A DNA stretch of 28,573 bases, taken from contig DFQC01000058.1 of NCBI GenBank assembly GCA_002377585.1, forward strand, positions 1 to 28,573, read 5' to 3'. This DNA comes from Anaerolineales bacterium UBA3499. Lineage in GTDB: Bacteria; Chloroflexota; Anaerolineae; Anaerolineales; UBA11657. Below, in pieces: positions 16,611-24,630 of this stretch. The stretch's first letter is position 1. Each line of letters starts with the position of its first letter. The translations under genes and the position numbers were made by a program. The notes under the pieces were generated by a model. That model saw nothing but the letters and a program-made list of their open reading frames with translations. It was not told the origin of the DNA and ran no database searches.

Positions 16611-16957
16611 TGAATTCACATTCTAAACAACAATCAAATCCTGACAATAAATCTCGCTCTAAAGACAAGGCATCTTCGAACTTACAAGATCTACTTAATA
16701 CATCTCATGCAGTGAAGAAAGCACTAGAGCCACAAAGTCCTCGCCAATCCTTTATCGATGAATTAGCAGAAAACCTTGACTCAAATGTAGAATATGCACG
16801 TGAAACAATGCAAATTCTTGAGGATCGCAAACAACGAGTAAAGTGGACAGCAATTGGAGCAGGTGCTGGAATCTATACCATTAGCATAGGAATAGTATTT
16901 GCTAAATTTATAAAATGGATATTCCAAAGGCGTAGCGACGATAAATCCAACAACTAA
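16610..16957 (+). CDS. Small one-TM protein coupled to the sigma factor (candidate anti-sigma)
   Basis: 115 residues, no family recognised with certainty. The first 75 residues are hydrophilic, with a disordered, Ser/Lys-rich start (1-30), then a stretch SPRQSFIDELAENL and a likely amphipathic helix VEYARETMQILEDRKQR. One TM helix follows (about 81-103, TAIGAGAGIYTISIGIVF) and a basic tail RRSDDKSNN. The start ATG overlaps the sigma stop by one base. A cytoplasmic N-terminal domain plus a single TM helix, coupled to an ECF sigma gene, is the standard anti-sigma arrangement. However, there is no zinc HxxxCxxC motif and almost nothing lies outside the membrane, so this is inference. Confidence 0.6.
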   Translation: MNSHSKQQSNPDNKSRSKDKASSNLQDLLNTSHAVKKALEPQSPRQSFIDELAENLDSNVEYARETMQILEDRKQRVKWTAIGAGAGIYTISIGIVFAKFIKWIFQRRSDDKSNN

Positions 16958-16988
16958 CATCAATCATCCCATTGGCAATTTAACTTCA

Positions 16989-17954
16989 ATGCTTGAAAGT
17001 GATAAGACTGACCATATAAAACTTTTATACTGGATGATGCTCACAAGAGCAGTAGACGACAGAACTATATCACTTGCAAAACTTGGTAAAATCCCAGGTA
17101 CAATTTTTTCCCAAAAAGGTCATGAGGCCATCTCGGTTGGCGCCGCATGTGCCCTTTCTGCGGCAGATGTCGTGGCACCTATGCATCGTGACCTAGGAGC
17201 GTATTTAGTACGTGGAATGACTCCTGGTCGAATATTTTCCCAAGCTATGGCTCGATCCACTAGTCCTAGCCAAGGTAGAGATGTAAATACACATGGTATG
17301 GGAGATATAGAATTAGGAATAATTGGTTATGTCAGTCACTTACCACAAGCAATGACAGTAGCTCTGGGGGCAGCGTTTTCATTCCAATATCGAAATGAGC
17401 CACGAGTAGCACTAACCTTCACTGGCGACGGAGCTTCATCTGAAGGCGCATTTTCAGAAAGCCTAAACCTGGCTGCCGTACTAAAACTTCCTATAGTATT
17501 TATCCTAGAAGACAACCAGTATGCCTACTCAACACCATCTAAGTATCAGTATGCAATCACTGACCTTGCCGCGCGAGCGACTGCTTTTGGCCTTCCGGGA
17601 ATGACAGTCTCTGGCAATAATGTTCTCGATGTTAGGAGAACCACCATTAAAGCTATTCATAGAGCCAGAAATGGAGGAGGACCCACTTTAATAAAAGCTA
17701 ATACCATGCGCATGGAAGGACATGCCTTACACGATTCCGCTGAATATGTACCAAAAGAATTATTGGATAAATGGAAAGCAAAAGATCCAATAGCAAACTA
17801 CAAAAAGATGTTATATGAAAAAAAGGTTCTCAATAGGCGAACTGAAAAACTCCTGCTCGAGCAAATTAACAAAGAAGTATCTAATGGTGAGCAATGGGCA
17901 GAAAACAGCCCATATCCTGATCCTAGCACTCTAACGGAAGGTGTATATGCCTGA
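16989..17954 (+). CDS. pdhA: 2-oxoacid dehydrogenase E1 alpha subunit (pyruvate/acetoin type)
   Basis: 321 residues. TPP-dependent decarboxylating subunit that works as a heterotetramer with the beta subunit encoded next. RAVDDRTISL and GHEAISVGAA near the N-terminus, HRDLGAYLVRG, and the TPP/Mg motif GDGASSEGAF ... FILEDNQYAYSTP (about 148-185) are clear. MRMEGHALHD is the usual MxGHxxxD phosphorylation-loop region. It could serve pyruvate, acetoin or branched-chain substrates; the sequence does not decide. ATG 16989 has no evident ribosome site. It starts 31 bases after the candidate anti-sigma gene and overlaps the beta-subunit gene. No E2 or E3 gene is adjacent. Confidence 0.92.
   Translation: MLESDKTDHIKLLYWMMLTRAVDDRTISLAKLGKIPGTIFSQKGHEAISVGAACALSAADVVAPMHRDLGAYLVRGMTPGRIFSQAMARSTSPSQGRDVNTHGMGDIELGIIGYVSHLPQAMTVALGAAFSFQYRNEPRVALTFTGDGASSEGAFSESLNLAAVLKLPIVFILEDNQYAYSTPSKYQYAITDLAARATAFGLPGMTVSGNNVLDVRRTTIKAIHRARNGGGPTLIKANTMRMEGHALHDSAEYVPKELLDKWKAKDPIANYKKMLYEKKVLNRRTEKLLLEQINKEVSNGEQWAENSPYPDPSTLTEGVYA
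17936..17941 (+). promoter_or_regulatory. Ribosome-binding site deciding the pdhB start
   Basis: GGAAGG ends 5 bases before ATG 17947 and overlaps the alternative GTG at 17941, so ATG is the likely start. Confidence 0.65.
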
Positions 17955-18921
17955 AATCACATTTCTACAAGCTATTAATCAGGCACTACATCAAGAAATG
18001 GAAGCAGATAATACTGTATTTATGTTAGGCCAAGATATAGGTATATTGGGCGGAGCCTTTAAGGCTACTGAAGGACTCTTTGATAAATTTGGTCGAGAGC
18101 GAGTGATTGATACACCTATGTGCGAATATGCTTTTTCAGGTTTGGCAAATGGTGCTGCGCTAATGGGTTTACGACCAATCGTAGAATTCCAATTTGCTGA
18201 CTTTATTTCAACCGGGTTTGACCCTATCGTGCAGTTTGCTGCCACCCATCATTACCGACAAAATAATCCTTTGCCGATAGTGTTTCGTGCCCCATGGGGT
18301 GGCGGATCATATGCAGGACCATTTCACTCCCAATGTCCAGAAGCATGGTTTGCTCATACAGCAGGCCTAAAAGTAGTAATACCATCTAATCCATATGACG
18401 CTAAAGGTCTACTGATATCTGCAATAAGAGACCCTAATCCTGTCATATTCTTCGAACCCAAATACTTGTATAGGAGCCAAAGTGGAGAGGTTCCATCGGA
18501 TGCATACACAGTTGATTTGGGTTTGGCTAATGTTGCACACACCGGCGATGATATATCGATAATCACTTATGGGGCCATGGTTCCAGAGGCTATCACAGCA
18601 TCTAAAATACTACATAAATCAAACATCTCTTGCGAAGTAATAGATTTACGCACGATATCTCCTTTAGACTCACAAACAATCTTGGACTCTGTAAAAAAGA
18701 CAGGGAAAGTACTTGTACTGCATGAAGCTCGCAAAACTGCAGGCATAGGAGCAGAGATAGCTGCCATAGTCAGCGAAAATGCATTTGAATACCTAGACGC
18801 TCCTATCACACGTGTTACGGCACCTGACACTCCCGTTCCTTACAGTCCTCCGCTAGAAAATGCATATCGTCCAAATTCCGACAGTGTCATCCAGGCAGCT
18901 AAAACACTATATTATTTCTGA
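17947..18921 (+). CDS. pdhB: 2-oxoacid dehydrogenase E1 beta subunit
   Basis: 324 residues. Partner of the preceding alpha subunit, forming the active site at the alpha/beta interface. LGQDIGILGGAFKATEGL, VIDTPMCEYAFSGLANGAA (with the conserved Glu that activates TPP), PIVEFQFADFISTGFDPI, the AGPFHSQCPEAWF loop, and the C-terminal transketolase domain (ISIITYGAMVP, CEVIDLRTISPLD, EARKTAGIGAEIAA, RVTAPDTPVPYSPPLE) are all there. It overlaps the end of pdhA by 8 bases. The next gene downstream is on the opposite strand, so the operon ends here without the lipoyl E2 or the E3. Confidence 0.94.
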   Translation: MPEITFLQAINQALHQEMEADNTVFMLGQDIGILGGAFKATEGLFDKFGRERVIDTPMCEYAFSGLANGAALMGLRPIVEFQFADFISTGFDPIVQFAATHHYRQNNPLPIVFRAPWGGGSYAGPFHSQCPEAWFAHTAGLKVVIPSNPYDAKGLLISAIRDPNPVIFFEPKYLYRSQSGEVPSDAYTVDLGLANVAHTGDDISIITYGAMVPEAITASKILHKSNISCEVIDLRTISPLDSQTILDSVKKTGKVLVLHEARKTAGIGAEIAAIVSENAFEYLDAPITRVTAPDTPVPYSPPLENAYRPNSDSVIQAAKTLYYF

Positions 18922-18955
18922 CTAAATCTGATAGGGATTTGAGTCGATACAATCA

Positions 18956-19825
18956 CTAATCTCCAACCACATTCCGCATTCGCCCTATACCTTGAACCTC
19001 AGACTCTAGTACGTCACCCGGAACAAGAAAACGAGGCGGCTTTCTGACAAATCCCACACCTGCTGGAGTACCAGTAGCAATTACATCACCAGGAAATAGA
19101 GTGTGGCCTTTGGAAAAAATCGATATTGTTTCTGCCACTGAATAAATCTGATCAGACGTGTTCGACTCCTGCATCAGATCATTGTTTACCCAACACTTAA
19201 TATCTAGACATTGAGGATTGTCAATCTCATCAGAAGTTACAATCCAAGGGCCCATAGGGCAGGAACCATTCAAACTTTTACCTAAATAAAATTGTTTATG
19301 CCTATACTGAATGTCACGTGCAGATATATCATTGAGAACAGTATATCCAAAAACATTACTTAAAGCGTTACGTGCATCAACGTTAATGCATTCTCGCCCA
19401 ATAATAACAGCAAGCTCTACCTCCCAATCAATTTGACTTGAAACTGATGGGTCATATGGAATTTTTCCGTACGGACCGTTTATGGTATTAGTTCCCTTTG
19501 TAAATACAAGAGGATATCCTGTTTCTACCGAAACCGAACTGCCCTCACCAGCAGTCTCCTCTGCATGCGCAGCATAATTCTTACCAAGGCACATTACATT
19601 ACCGATCAACTTCGGTATAGGAGCAATTAGGGAGCTATTATCTATAGGAGAAATATCAATACTATCTTTGAGATTGCTATATCGCTCTTCCATTTCTTCA
19701 GATGCACTTATCCACTCAACCATATTTGCTGGCCACCCTTCAGAATCATTCAAATACTGGACACCTTCATCAGATATAACGCCCAACTGTGCACGCCCAT
19801 CAACATTAAATGTACCTATACGCAT
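18956..19825 (-). CDS. Fumarylacetoacetate-hydrolase-family protein
   Basis: 289 residues. N-terminal cap (about 1-65), then the FAH fold: MCLGKNYAAHAEE (80-92), VFTKGTNTINGPYG, DWEVELAVIIGREC with metal-binding Glu residues, GYTVLNDISARDIQ, KSLNGSCPMGPWI, and GDVIATGTPAGVG. Members hydrolyse acylpyruvates, decarboxylate oxaloacetate or handle aromatic ring-cleavage products, so the exact substrate is unknown. The start has AGGAG 5 bases before ATG 19825. Upstream, TTTACC-18-TATAAT is a plausible promoter. It is divergent from the F420-dependent oxidoreductase gene. Confidence 0.92.
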   Translation of the reverse strand: MRIGTFNVDGRAQLGVISDEGVQYLNDSEGWPANMVEWISASEEMEERYSNLKDSIDISPIDNSSLIAPIPKLIGNVMCLGKNYAAHAEETAGEGSSVSVETGYPLVFTKGTNTINGPYGKIPYDPSVSSQIDWEVELAVIIGRECINVDARNALSNVFGYTVLNDISARDIQYRHKQFYLGKSLNGSCPMGPWIVTSDEIDNPQCLDIKCWVNNDLMQESNTSDQIYSVAETISIFSKGHTLFPGDVIATGTPAGVGFVRKPPRFLVPGDVLESEVQGIGRMRNVVGD

Positions 19826-19865
19826 ATATTCTCCTTTTTTCTCCTCGTCATAAATACCTGGCGCA

Positions 19866-19895
19866 ATTATACATATGATCTAGTAAATCGGTAAA
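19866..19895 (-). promoter_or_regulatory. Probable promoter of the FAH-family gene
   Basis: On the minus strand, TTTACC (19895-19890), an 18-base spacer and the consensus TATAAT (19871-19866) precede the start codon by about 40 bases. Confidence 0.45.
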
Positions 19896-19966
19896 AAGTG
19901 ACTTCACCAGTTCTGTACACCACGACAAAATAATCTATATGAAATCCTCCTAGACCTGTTAACATA

Positions 19967-19972
19967 TATAAT
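19967..19972 (+). promoter_or_regulatory. Possible -10 box upstream of the LLM oxidoreductase
   Basis: TATAAT on the plus strand lies 36 bases before ATG 20009. The -35 position is poor, so this rests on the -10 alone. Confidence 0.35.
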
Positions 19973-20008
19973 CATACCAACATAGAATACTAACACAGGT
20001 ATCTCATC

Positions 20009-20902
20009 ATGAGCCTAGGGATAAAATTGGGGGCCATCTTCCCACAAACTGAAATAGGAACAAATACACTAGCTATAAGGGAATATGTTCTGGCTGTTGA
20101 GCAATTAGGTTTTGATTATATTTTGGCATTTGACCATGTACTCGGAGCTGACATATCAAATCGCCCAAATTGGAACGGGCCTTATACTAAAGAGCACTCA
20201 TTTTATGAACCATTTGTATTGTTTGCATATATCGCCTCTATTACATCAAATATAGAATTAGCTACCGGCATAATTATCCTTCCTCAACGACAAACCGCAT
20301 TAGTTGCCAAACAAGCATCTACTCTAGACTTACTTAGTAATGGTCGTCTAAGACTAGGTATTGGTATCGGCTGGAATTCAGTAGAATACGAAGCGCTTGG
20401 GGAAGATTTTAGTAACCGTGGGATTAGATCAGAAGAACAAGTCGATGTAATGCGTGCCCTGTGGACCAATGAAACAATCAACTATGAAGGTAATTGGCAT
20501 AATATCAATGACGCAGGCATCAACCCACTTCCTATTCAAAAACCTATTCCCATATGGTTTGGAGGTAAATCCGAGAAGGTCCTAGAACGAATTGGACGTA
20601 TAGGAGACGGATGGATAGCAAGCGGACTAAATGGACCTAACCAGGAAAGCATTTCAACATTTGACAAAATTCATGATTACACTAAGAAAGCGAGTAGAAA
20701 ACCTGAGGACGTTGGGTTAGAAACATGGTTGTCTGCCAAACAAGCGCCATTAGAATTATTAGCTGACCAGGCCTTAGAATGGCAAAATATAGGAGCAACC
20801 CACATAGGTCTCACAACTATGGGAGCAGGCTATTCTTCCATAAAAGAACATATACAGGCTCTAGAAGACTTCAAAAGTCTAATATATAGCCACAGACTCT
20901 AA
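20009..20902 (+). CDS. LLM-class F420-dependent oxidoreductase
   Basis: 297 residues of the bacterial-luciferase-like TIM-barrel family. It begins with LGAIFPQTEIG, followed by AVEQLGFDYILAFDHVLG, then LATGIIILPQRQTALVAKQASTLDLLSNGRLRLGIGIGWN, then PLPIQKPIPIWFGGKSEKVLERIGRIGDGWI. The last two blocks are the cofactor-pocket signatures shared by F420- and FMN-dependent members. The family moves a hydride between a deazaflavin or flavin and a small substrate; neither can be fixed here. AGG about 9 bases before ATG 20009 is a weak ribosome site. It is divergent from the FAH-family gene, an association that would fit catabolism of cyclic or carboxylic compounds (inference). Confidence 0.9.
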   Translation: MSLGIKLGAIFPQTEIGTNTLAIREYVLAVEQLGFDYILAFDHVLGADISNRPNWNGPYTKEHSFYEPFVLFAYIASITSNIELATGIIILPQRQTALVAKQASTLDLLSNGRLRLGIGIGWNSVEYEALGEDFSNRGIRSEEQVDVMRALWTNETINYEGNWHNINDAGINPLPIQKPIPIWFGGKSEKVLERIGRIGDGWIASGLNGPNQESISTFDKIHDYTKKASRKPEDVGLETWLSAKQAPLELLADQALEWQNIGATHIGLTTMGAGYSSIKEHIQALEDFKSLIYSHRL

Positions 20903-20965
20903 TACAATTGACATACATGCCTATTACACGGTGAAACTTTGCGTTCTACTTCGCACGTAGTTTGA

Positions 20966-20971
20966 TATAAT
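20966..20971 (+). promoter_or_regulatory. Possible -10 box upstream of popT
   Basis: TATAAT in the 144-base gap between the LLM gene and the DUF368 gene, 75 bases before the latter's ATG. The only consensus TTGACA in the gap (20908-20913) is too far upstream to pair with it. Confidence 0.35.
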
Positions 20972-21046
20972 ATCCGGCTAGCACTAACATTAGTACAATA
21001 CATTCAATACAATTTACTATTTACAATGTAAGCACAAAAGACGAAT

Positions 21047-21946
21047 ATGAAACGTACATTTAAAGATTATTTACGAATATGTATAGCAGGATTTTGTATG
21101 GGTGCCGCTGATATCGTCCCTGGCGTGTCCGGAGGAACCATGGCGTTCATACTAGGTATATACCAAGAACTGCTAAATTCAATAAAGTCTGCAGACTCAC
21201 ATCTACTCCGCTTATTGCTTAAACTAAAATTCAGCGAAGCGTCCGACTACTTCCCATGGCGTTTTTTAGCCGCGGTAGGTATCGGAATTTTAATTGCAAT
21301 ACTTACACTTGCCAAAGTTCTTGAAACTTACCTAGAAAATAATCCTACACAAGTCTGGTCATTTTTCTTCGGACTAGTGTTAGCATCAATCTTTACAGTC
21401 GCTCGTAGCATAAGAAACTGGAACATACCACTGATATTGTTTGCATCTGTCTCCTGTCTAGTATCTTACTCAATATTAGGAGTAGCACCTACAACAACTC
21501 CCGAAACCAACTGGTTCTTATTTTTGTCTGGGGCTATAGCAATAAACGCCATGATACTCCCAGGAATATCAGGAGCTTACATTCTAGTTTTGCTTGGTAA
21601 ATATAAATATATTCTTTCAGCGGTTAACAACAGAGATATCCTCACTCTGGCAATCGTTCTGGCTGGAGCAGCCATAGGACTAACAACATTTGTAAGATTA
21701 CTAAGCTGGCTCCTAGACAAATACCGTAACATAACAATGACATTACTAACTGGACTGATGGTAGGCTCCCTACGAAGATTATGGCCATGGAAAAGCGATA
21801 CAAACCCTATGAACCCAATATTTCCAGAAACTATTAATAACGAGGTACTATATTCCATTGCGATATCTGTCGCAGGCATGTTGGCTATCATAATAATCAC
21901 ACAAATATCCACAAACATGGAAAGATCATCTAAGACTTTAGAATAA
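21047..21946 (+). CDS. popT: DUF368 (PopT-type) polyprenyl-phosphate transporter
   Basis: 299 residues, integral membrane protein with about eight hydrophobic helices. The opening GAADIVPGVSGGTMAFILGIYQ (about 19-40) and the second re-entrant-type block MILPGISGAYILVLLGKY are the two inverted-repeat signatures of DUF368. PopT proteins return undecaprenyl phosphate from the outer to the inner leaflet so that the carrier can be reloaded with sugars or peptidoglycan precursors. This is known for the family and inferred for this protein. It probably heads a run with the 131-aa membrane protein and the IMPase-family gene. Confidence 0.93.
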   Translation: MKRTFKDYLRICIAGFCMGAADIVPGVSGGTMAFILGIYQELLNSIKSADSHLLRLLLKLKFSEASDYFPWRFLAAVGIGILIAILTLAKVLETYLENNPTQVWSFFFGLVLASIFTVARSIRNWNIPLILFASVSCLVSYSILGVAPTTTPETNWFLFLSGAIAINAMILPGISGAYILVLLGKYKYILSAVNNRDILTLAIVLAGAAIGLTTFVRLLSWLLDKYRNITMTLLTGLMVGSLRRLWPWKSDTNPMNPIFPETINNEVLYSIAISVAGMLAIIIITQISTNMERSSKTLE

Positions 21947-21977
21947 CTCACAGAAACTCCAAAGGTATGGGAATCTA

Positions 21978-22373
21978 ATGAATTACATATTACTTCTTCA
22001 TTCAAATATTAGATGGGCACTAATTGCAATAGCCCTATCTACTATAGTGATCTATATATTATGTTCTACTAAAGTAGTACGACCTTCGCGGTTTACCAGA
22101 TTATATTCTGTCGCGTTTGCTGGGATACTGGACTTGCAAACTTTACTTGGGATCATCTTACTCATTATCAACACATTCAATACCGGATCTGCCTATTTTA
22201 GATCCGCGCTACCACATACTATAAGTATGCTATTAGCCGTAGTTGCAGCCCATATTGCAGCTCGCTGGTCAAAATCACCCGACAAAACTGTGCGAACTCT
22301 AATTGCTACTATACTGGCATCTTTATTTATCTTGTCAGGCATACGCGAAATCACTGGACAGTGGCTAGGCTGA
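21978..22373 (+). CDS. Small four-TM membrane protein, function unknown
   Basis: 131 residues with four TM helices (about 11-31, 46-66, 82-98 and 107-121). LLHSNIRW at 6-13 and PHTISMLLAVVAAHIA at about 79-94 place a His at each of the first and third helices. A similar layout occurs in small proteins annotated as cytochrome-b-like or CopD-like in other bacteria, but no haem or copper site can be asserted. GGGAA lies about 4 bases before ATG 21978. It follows popT by 31 bases and precedes the IMPase-family gene by 46 bases, all on one strand. Confidence 0.7.
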   Translation: MNYILLLHSNIRWALIAIALSTIVIYILCSTKVVRPSRFTRLYSVAFAGILDLQTLLGIILLIINTFNTGSAYFRSALPHTISMLLAVVAAHIAARWSKSPDKTVRTLIATILASLFILSGIREITGQWLG

Positions 22374-22419
22374 TATATGTACAATAAAACAGTGCGACTC
22401 TTTAGAAGTATTCAACAGC

Positions 22420-23196
22420 ATGAACACCTTTTTACATAAAGCTACTACCATAGCTAGAGAAGCAGGACAGATATTATATGATGGCTATGGCAACCCTGGT
22501 GAGATTACTTATAAGGGCATCTCAGACATAGTTACACACTACGATCGTAAATCGGAAGAACACATTACAACCTATCTCGCTAAACATTACCCAAACCACT
22601 CTATAAGAGCTGAGGAAAGCGGATTGTCAGGCAATCAAGATATCAATAAGTATGAATGGCTTATAGACCCGCTTGACGGAACCACAAATTTTGCCCATAG
22701 TTTTCCATTCTTTGCGGTATCGATTTGCCTATTGGAGGAAAATCTACCTATTTTAGGCGTCGTATACGATCCTATGAGAGACGAAATGTTCACGGCCACA
22801 GCCGGAGGAACAGCAAAACTTAACGGCGAACCTATCAATGTTACAAAGACACACATGCTAAAAGACAGTCTCTTAGGAACAGGATTCCCTTACGACATGA
22901 ACACCCAAGAATCAAACAATCTGACCGAGGTTGGAACCGTGCTCCATCAGTCCCAAGGCGTCCGGCGCGCTGGCGCCGCTGCACTTGATCTCTGTTATAC
23001 AGCTTGCGGCAGACTGGATGCATTCTGGGAGATCGAATTAGAACCATGGGACATGGCTGCAGGTGCGCTCATAGTGCAACAAGCAGGCGGTAGACTGACA
23101 AACCTTACAGGAAATCCTAATTGGTTTCCTGGCAAATCAATAGTTGCAAGTAATGGAATGATCCACCAAGAACTGTTAGATTGCCTAAACGCTTGA
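22420..23196 (+). CDS. suhB: Inositol-monophosphatase-family phosphatase
   Basis: 258 residues. Mg-dependent sugar phosphatase fold. The metal ligands are all visible: AEESG (Glu about 68), WLIDPLDGTTNFAHSFPFFAVSI (the two Asp), and the C-terminal EPWDMAAGALIVQQAGG. GVRRAGAAALDLCYTACGRLDAFWE is the usual substrate-side stretch. Substrates in this family include inositol 1-phosphate, fructose 1,6-bisphosphate, NADP and histidinol phosphate; SuhB is the closest general label and no specific substrate is claimed. ATG 22420 has no recognisable Shine-Dalgarno. Confidence 0.88.
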   Translation: MNTFLHKATTIAREAGQILYDGYGNPGEITYKGISDIVTHYDRKSEEHITTYLAKHYPNHSIRAEESGLSGNQDINKYEWLIDPLDGTTNFAHSFPFFAVSICLLEENLPILGVVYDPMRDEMFTATAGGTAKLNGEPINVTKTHMLKDSLLGTGFPYDMNTQESNNLTEVGTVLHQSQGVRRAGAAALDLCYTACGRLDAFWEIELEPWDMAAGALIVQQAGGRLTNLTGNPNWFPGKSIVASNGMIHQELLDCLNA

Positions 23197-23329
23197 CGTA
23201 GCTGATAAACTAACCAATTGATTTTCTCTAACATGGTATCCTTAGTACACAAATTTCATACCTCTAATAAAGTTGAAACAGTATGAACAACAAAACAAGC
23301 GGATCACACAACTTACAGGCTATCTAGAC

Positions 23330-24565
23330 ATGACAGAATTCTTTACGCTTGAATCTCCTAATCAAGCTCTCCAAACCCTCAAAGACCAATTAACCGGTCC
23401 GCTAGAATCCGAAGCAATTCCTAGCGCAGAGGCTCTAAACAGAACCCTATCAACAAACATAACCTCACCATCAGATTTGCCTGCCTTTCCCCGATCCACT
23501 ATGGATGGATATGCTGTACGGGCTGAAGACACTTATGGAGCCACTCCAAATATGCCAGCCTATCTATCACTTGCAGGTGAAATCCATATGGGAACAACTC
23601 CATCATTCAAACTGGAAGCAGCACAAGCCGCACTCATCCATACCGGTGGGATGCTACCTGAGAATGCTGATGCTGTAATTATGATTGAAAACACGCAGAC
23701 AAGCCGCGAAGATGAAATTGAAATATTTAATCAGGTATCGGTGGGAGAAAACATACTCAATGTAGGCGAAGATGTCACTAAAGGCTCAGAAGTTATACCT
23801 AGTGGCTCAATCTTACGTCCGCAAGATATAGGAGCTCTAATGGCTCTTGGAATCACTAGTGTACACGTCACTAAATGCCCTGTTGTAGGTCTGATATCCA
23901 CTGGTGACGAAGTAGTTCATCCAGACTCAAACATTACCACGGGACAAGTGCGTGATATAAATTCTTACTCGCTCAGTGCACTTGTGCAATCGGCAGGCGG
24001 AATACCGAAACGATACGGAATAATCAAAGATGACTTCGAAGCAGTTCAGGAAGCTGCAGACATTGGTTCTGACGAATGTGACATACTAGTAATAGCAGCT
24101 GGAAGTTCAGTAAGCGCACGTGACATCACAGCTGATGTAATAAACAATCTGGGTGAACCTGGAGTCTTAATTCATGGTATTACAGTCAAGCCAGGCAAAC
24201 CCACTATCTTGGCTGTAGCAAAAAATAAGCCGATATTTGGGTTACCAGGCAATCCAGTTAGCGCAATGGTCGTAGCACGTCTACTGCTAGTCCCAACTAT
24301 CAAATTCCTGAGCGGAGCTAACTTTGACAACCAAGTTTCCTCAGTCATCAGTGCTGAATTGACTCATAACATACCATCAATCGCTGGACGGGAAGACCAT
24401 GTCCCCGTACTAATAAAAACCATAGACGGCAAAATGTTAGCAGAACCAGTGTTTGGAAAATCCAATCTGATCTTCACTCTAGTACGATCTACTGGGTCGG
24501 TTATCGTACCAATAAACTCCAATGGCTTCATACAGGGCTCAAAAGTACAGGTGCATTTGTATTAA
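23330..24565 (+). CDS. moeA: Molybdopterin molybdenumtransferase MoeA (first copy)
   Basis: About 411 residues from ATG 23330; a TTG at 23273 would add 19 unusual residues, so the internal ATG is preferred because MoeA normally starts close to the first helix (here SPNQALQTL). MoeA inserts molybdate into adenylylated molybdopterin. Motifs: RSTMDGYAVRAED, ALIHTGGMLPENADAVIMIEN, GEDVTKGSEV, LRPQDIGALMALG, GLISTGDEVV, GQVRDINSYSL, AAGSSVSARDITADVI, HGITVKPGKPTILAV, and FGLPGNPVSAMVV. The usual TGGVSVGDYD loop is replaced by AGSSVSARD. The gene directly precedes a second moeA. Confidence 0.93.
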   Translation: MTEFFTLESPNQALQTLKDQLTGPLESEAIPSAEALNRTLSTNITSPSDLPAFPRSTMDGYAVRAEDTYGATPNMPAYLSLAGEIHMGTTPSFKLEAAQAALIHTGGMLPENADAVIMIENTQTSREDEIEIFNQVSVGENILNVGEDVTKGSEVIPSGSILRPQDIGALMALGITSVHVTKCPVVGLISTGDEVVHPDSNITTGQVRDINSYSLSALVQSAGGIPKRYGIIKDDFEAVQEAADIGSDECDILVIAAGSSVSARDITADVINNLGEPGVLIHGITVKPGKPTILAVAKNKPIFGLPGNPVSAMVVARLLLVPTIKFLSGANFDNQVSSVISAELTHNIPSIAGREDHVPVLIKTIDGKMLAEPVFGKSNLIFTLVRSTGSVIVPINSNGFIQGSKVQVHLY

Positions 24566-24630
24566 TAGCTCGTATATCAGAAATACTATATCAATATGCC
24601 TGGTGACAACTATGGCTAAGATAATCAACC

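Noticed and set aside
18924..18940. AAATC/GATTT inverted repeat between pdhB and the FAH gene as a terminator
   Set aside because: Five A/T-rich pairs with no T-run after either arm; too weak to call.
20908..20913. Consensus TTGACA upstream of popT as a -35 box
   Set aside because: No -10-like hexamer lies 16-18 bases downstream; the TATAAT at 20966 is 52 bases away.
21577..22005. 142-codon minus-strand open frame
   Set aside because: Antisense to popT; composition follows the hydrophobic codons of the real gene.
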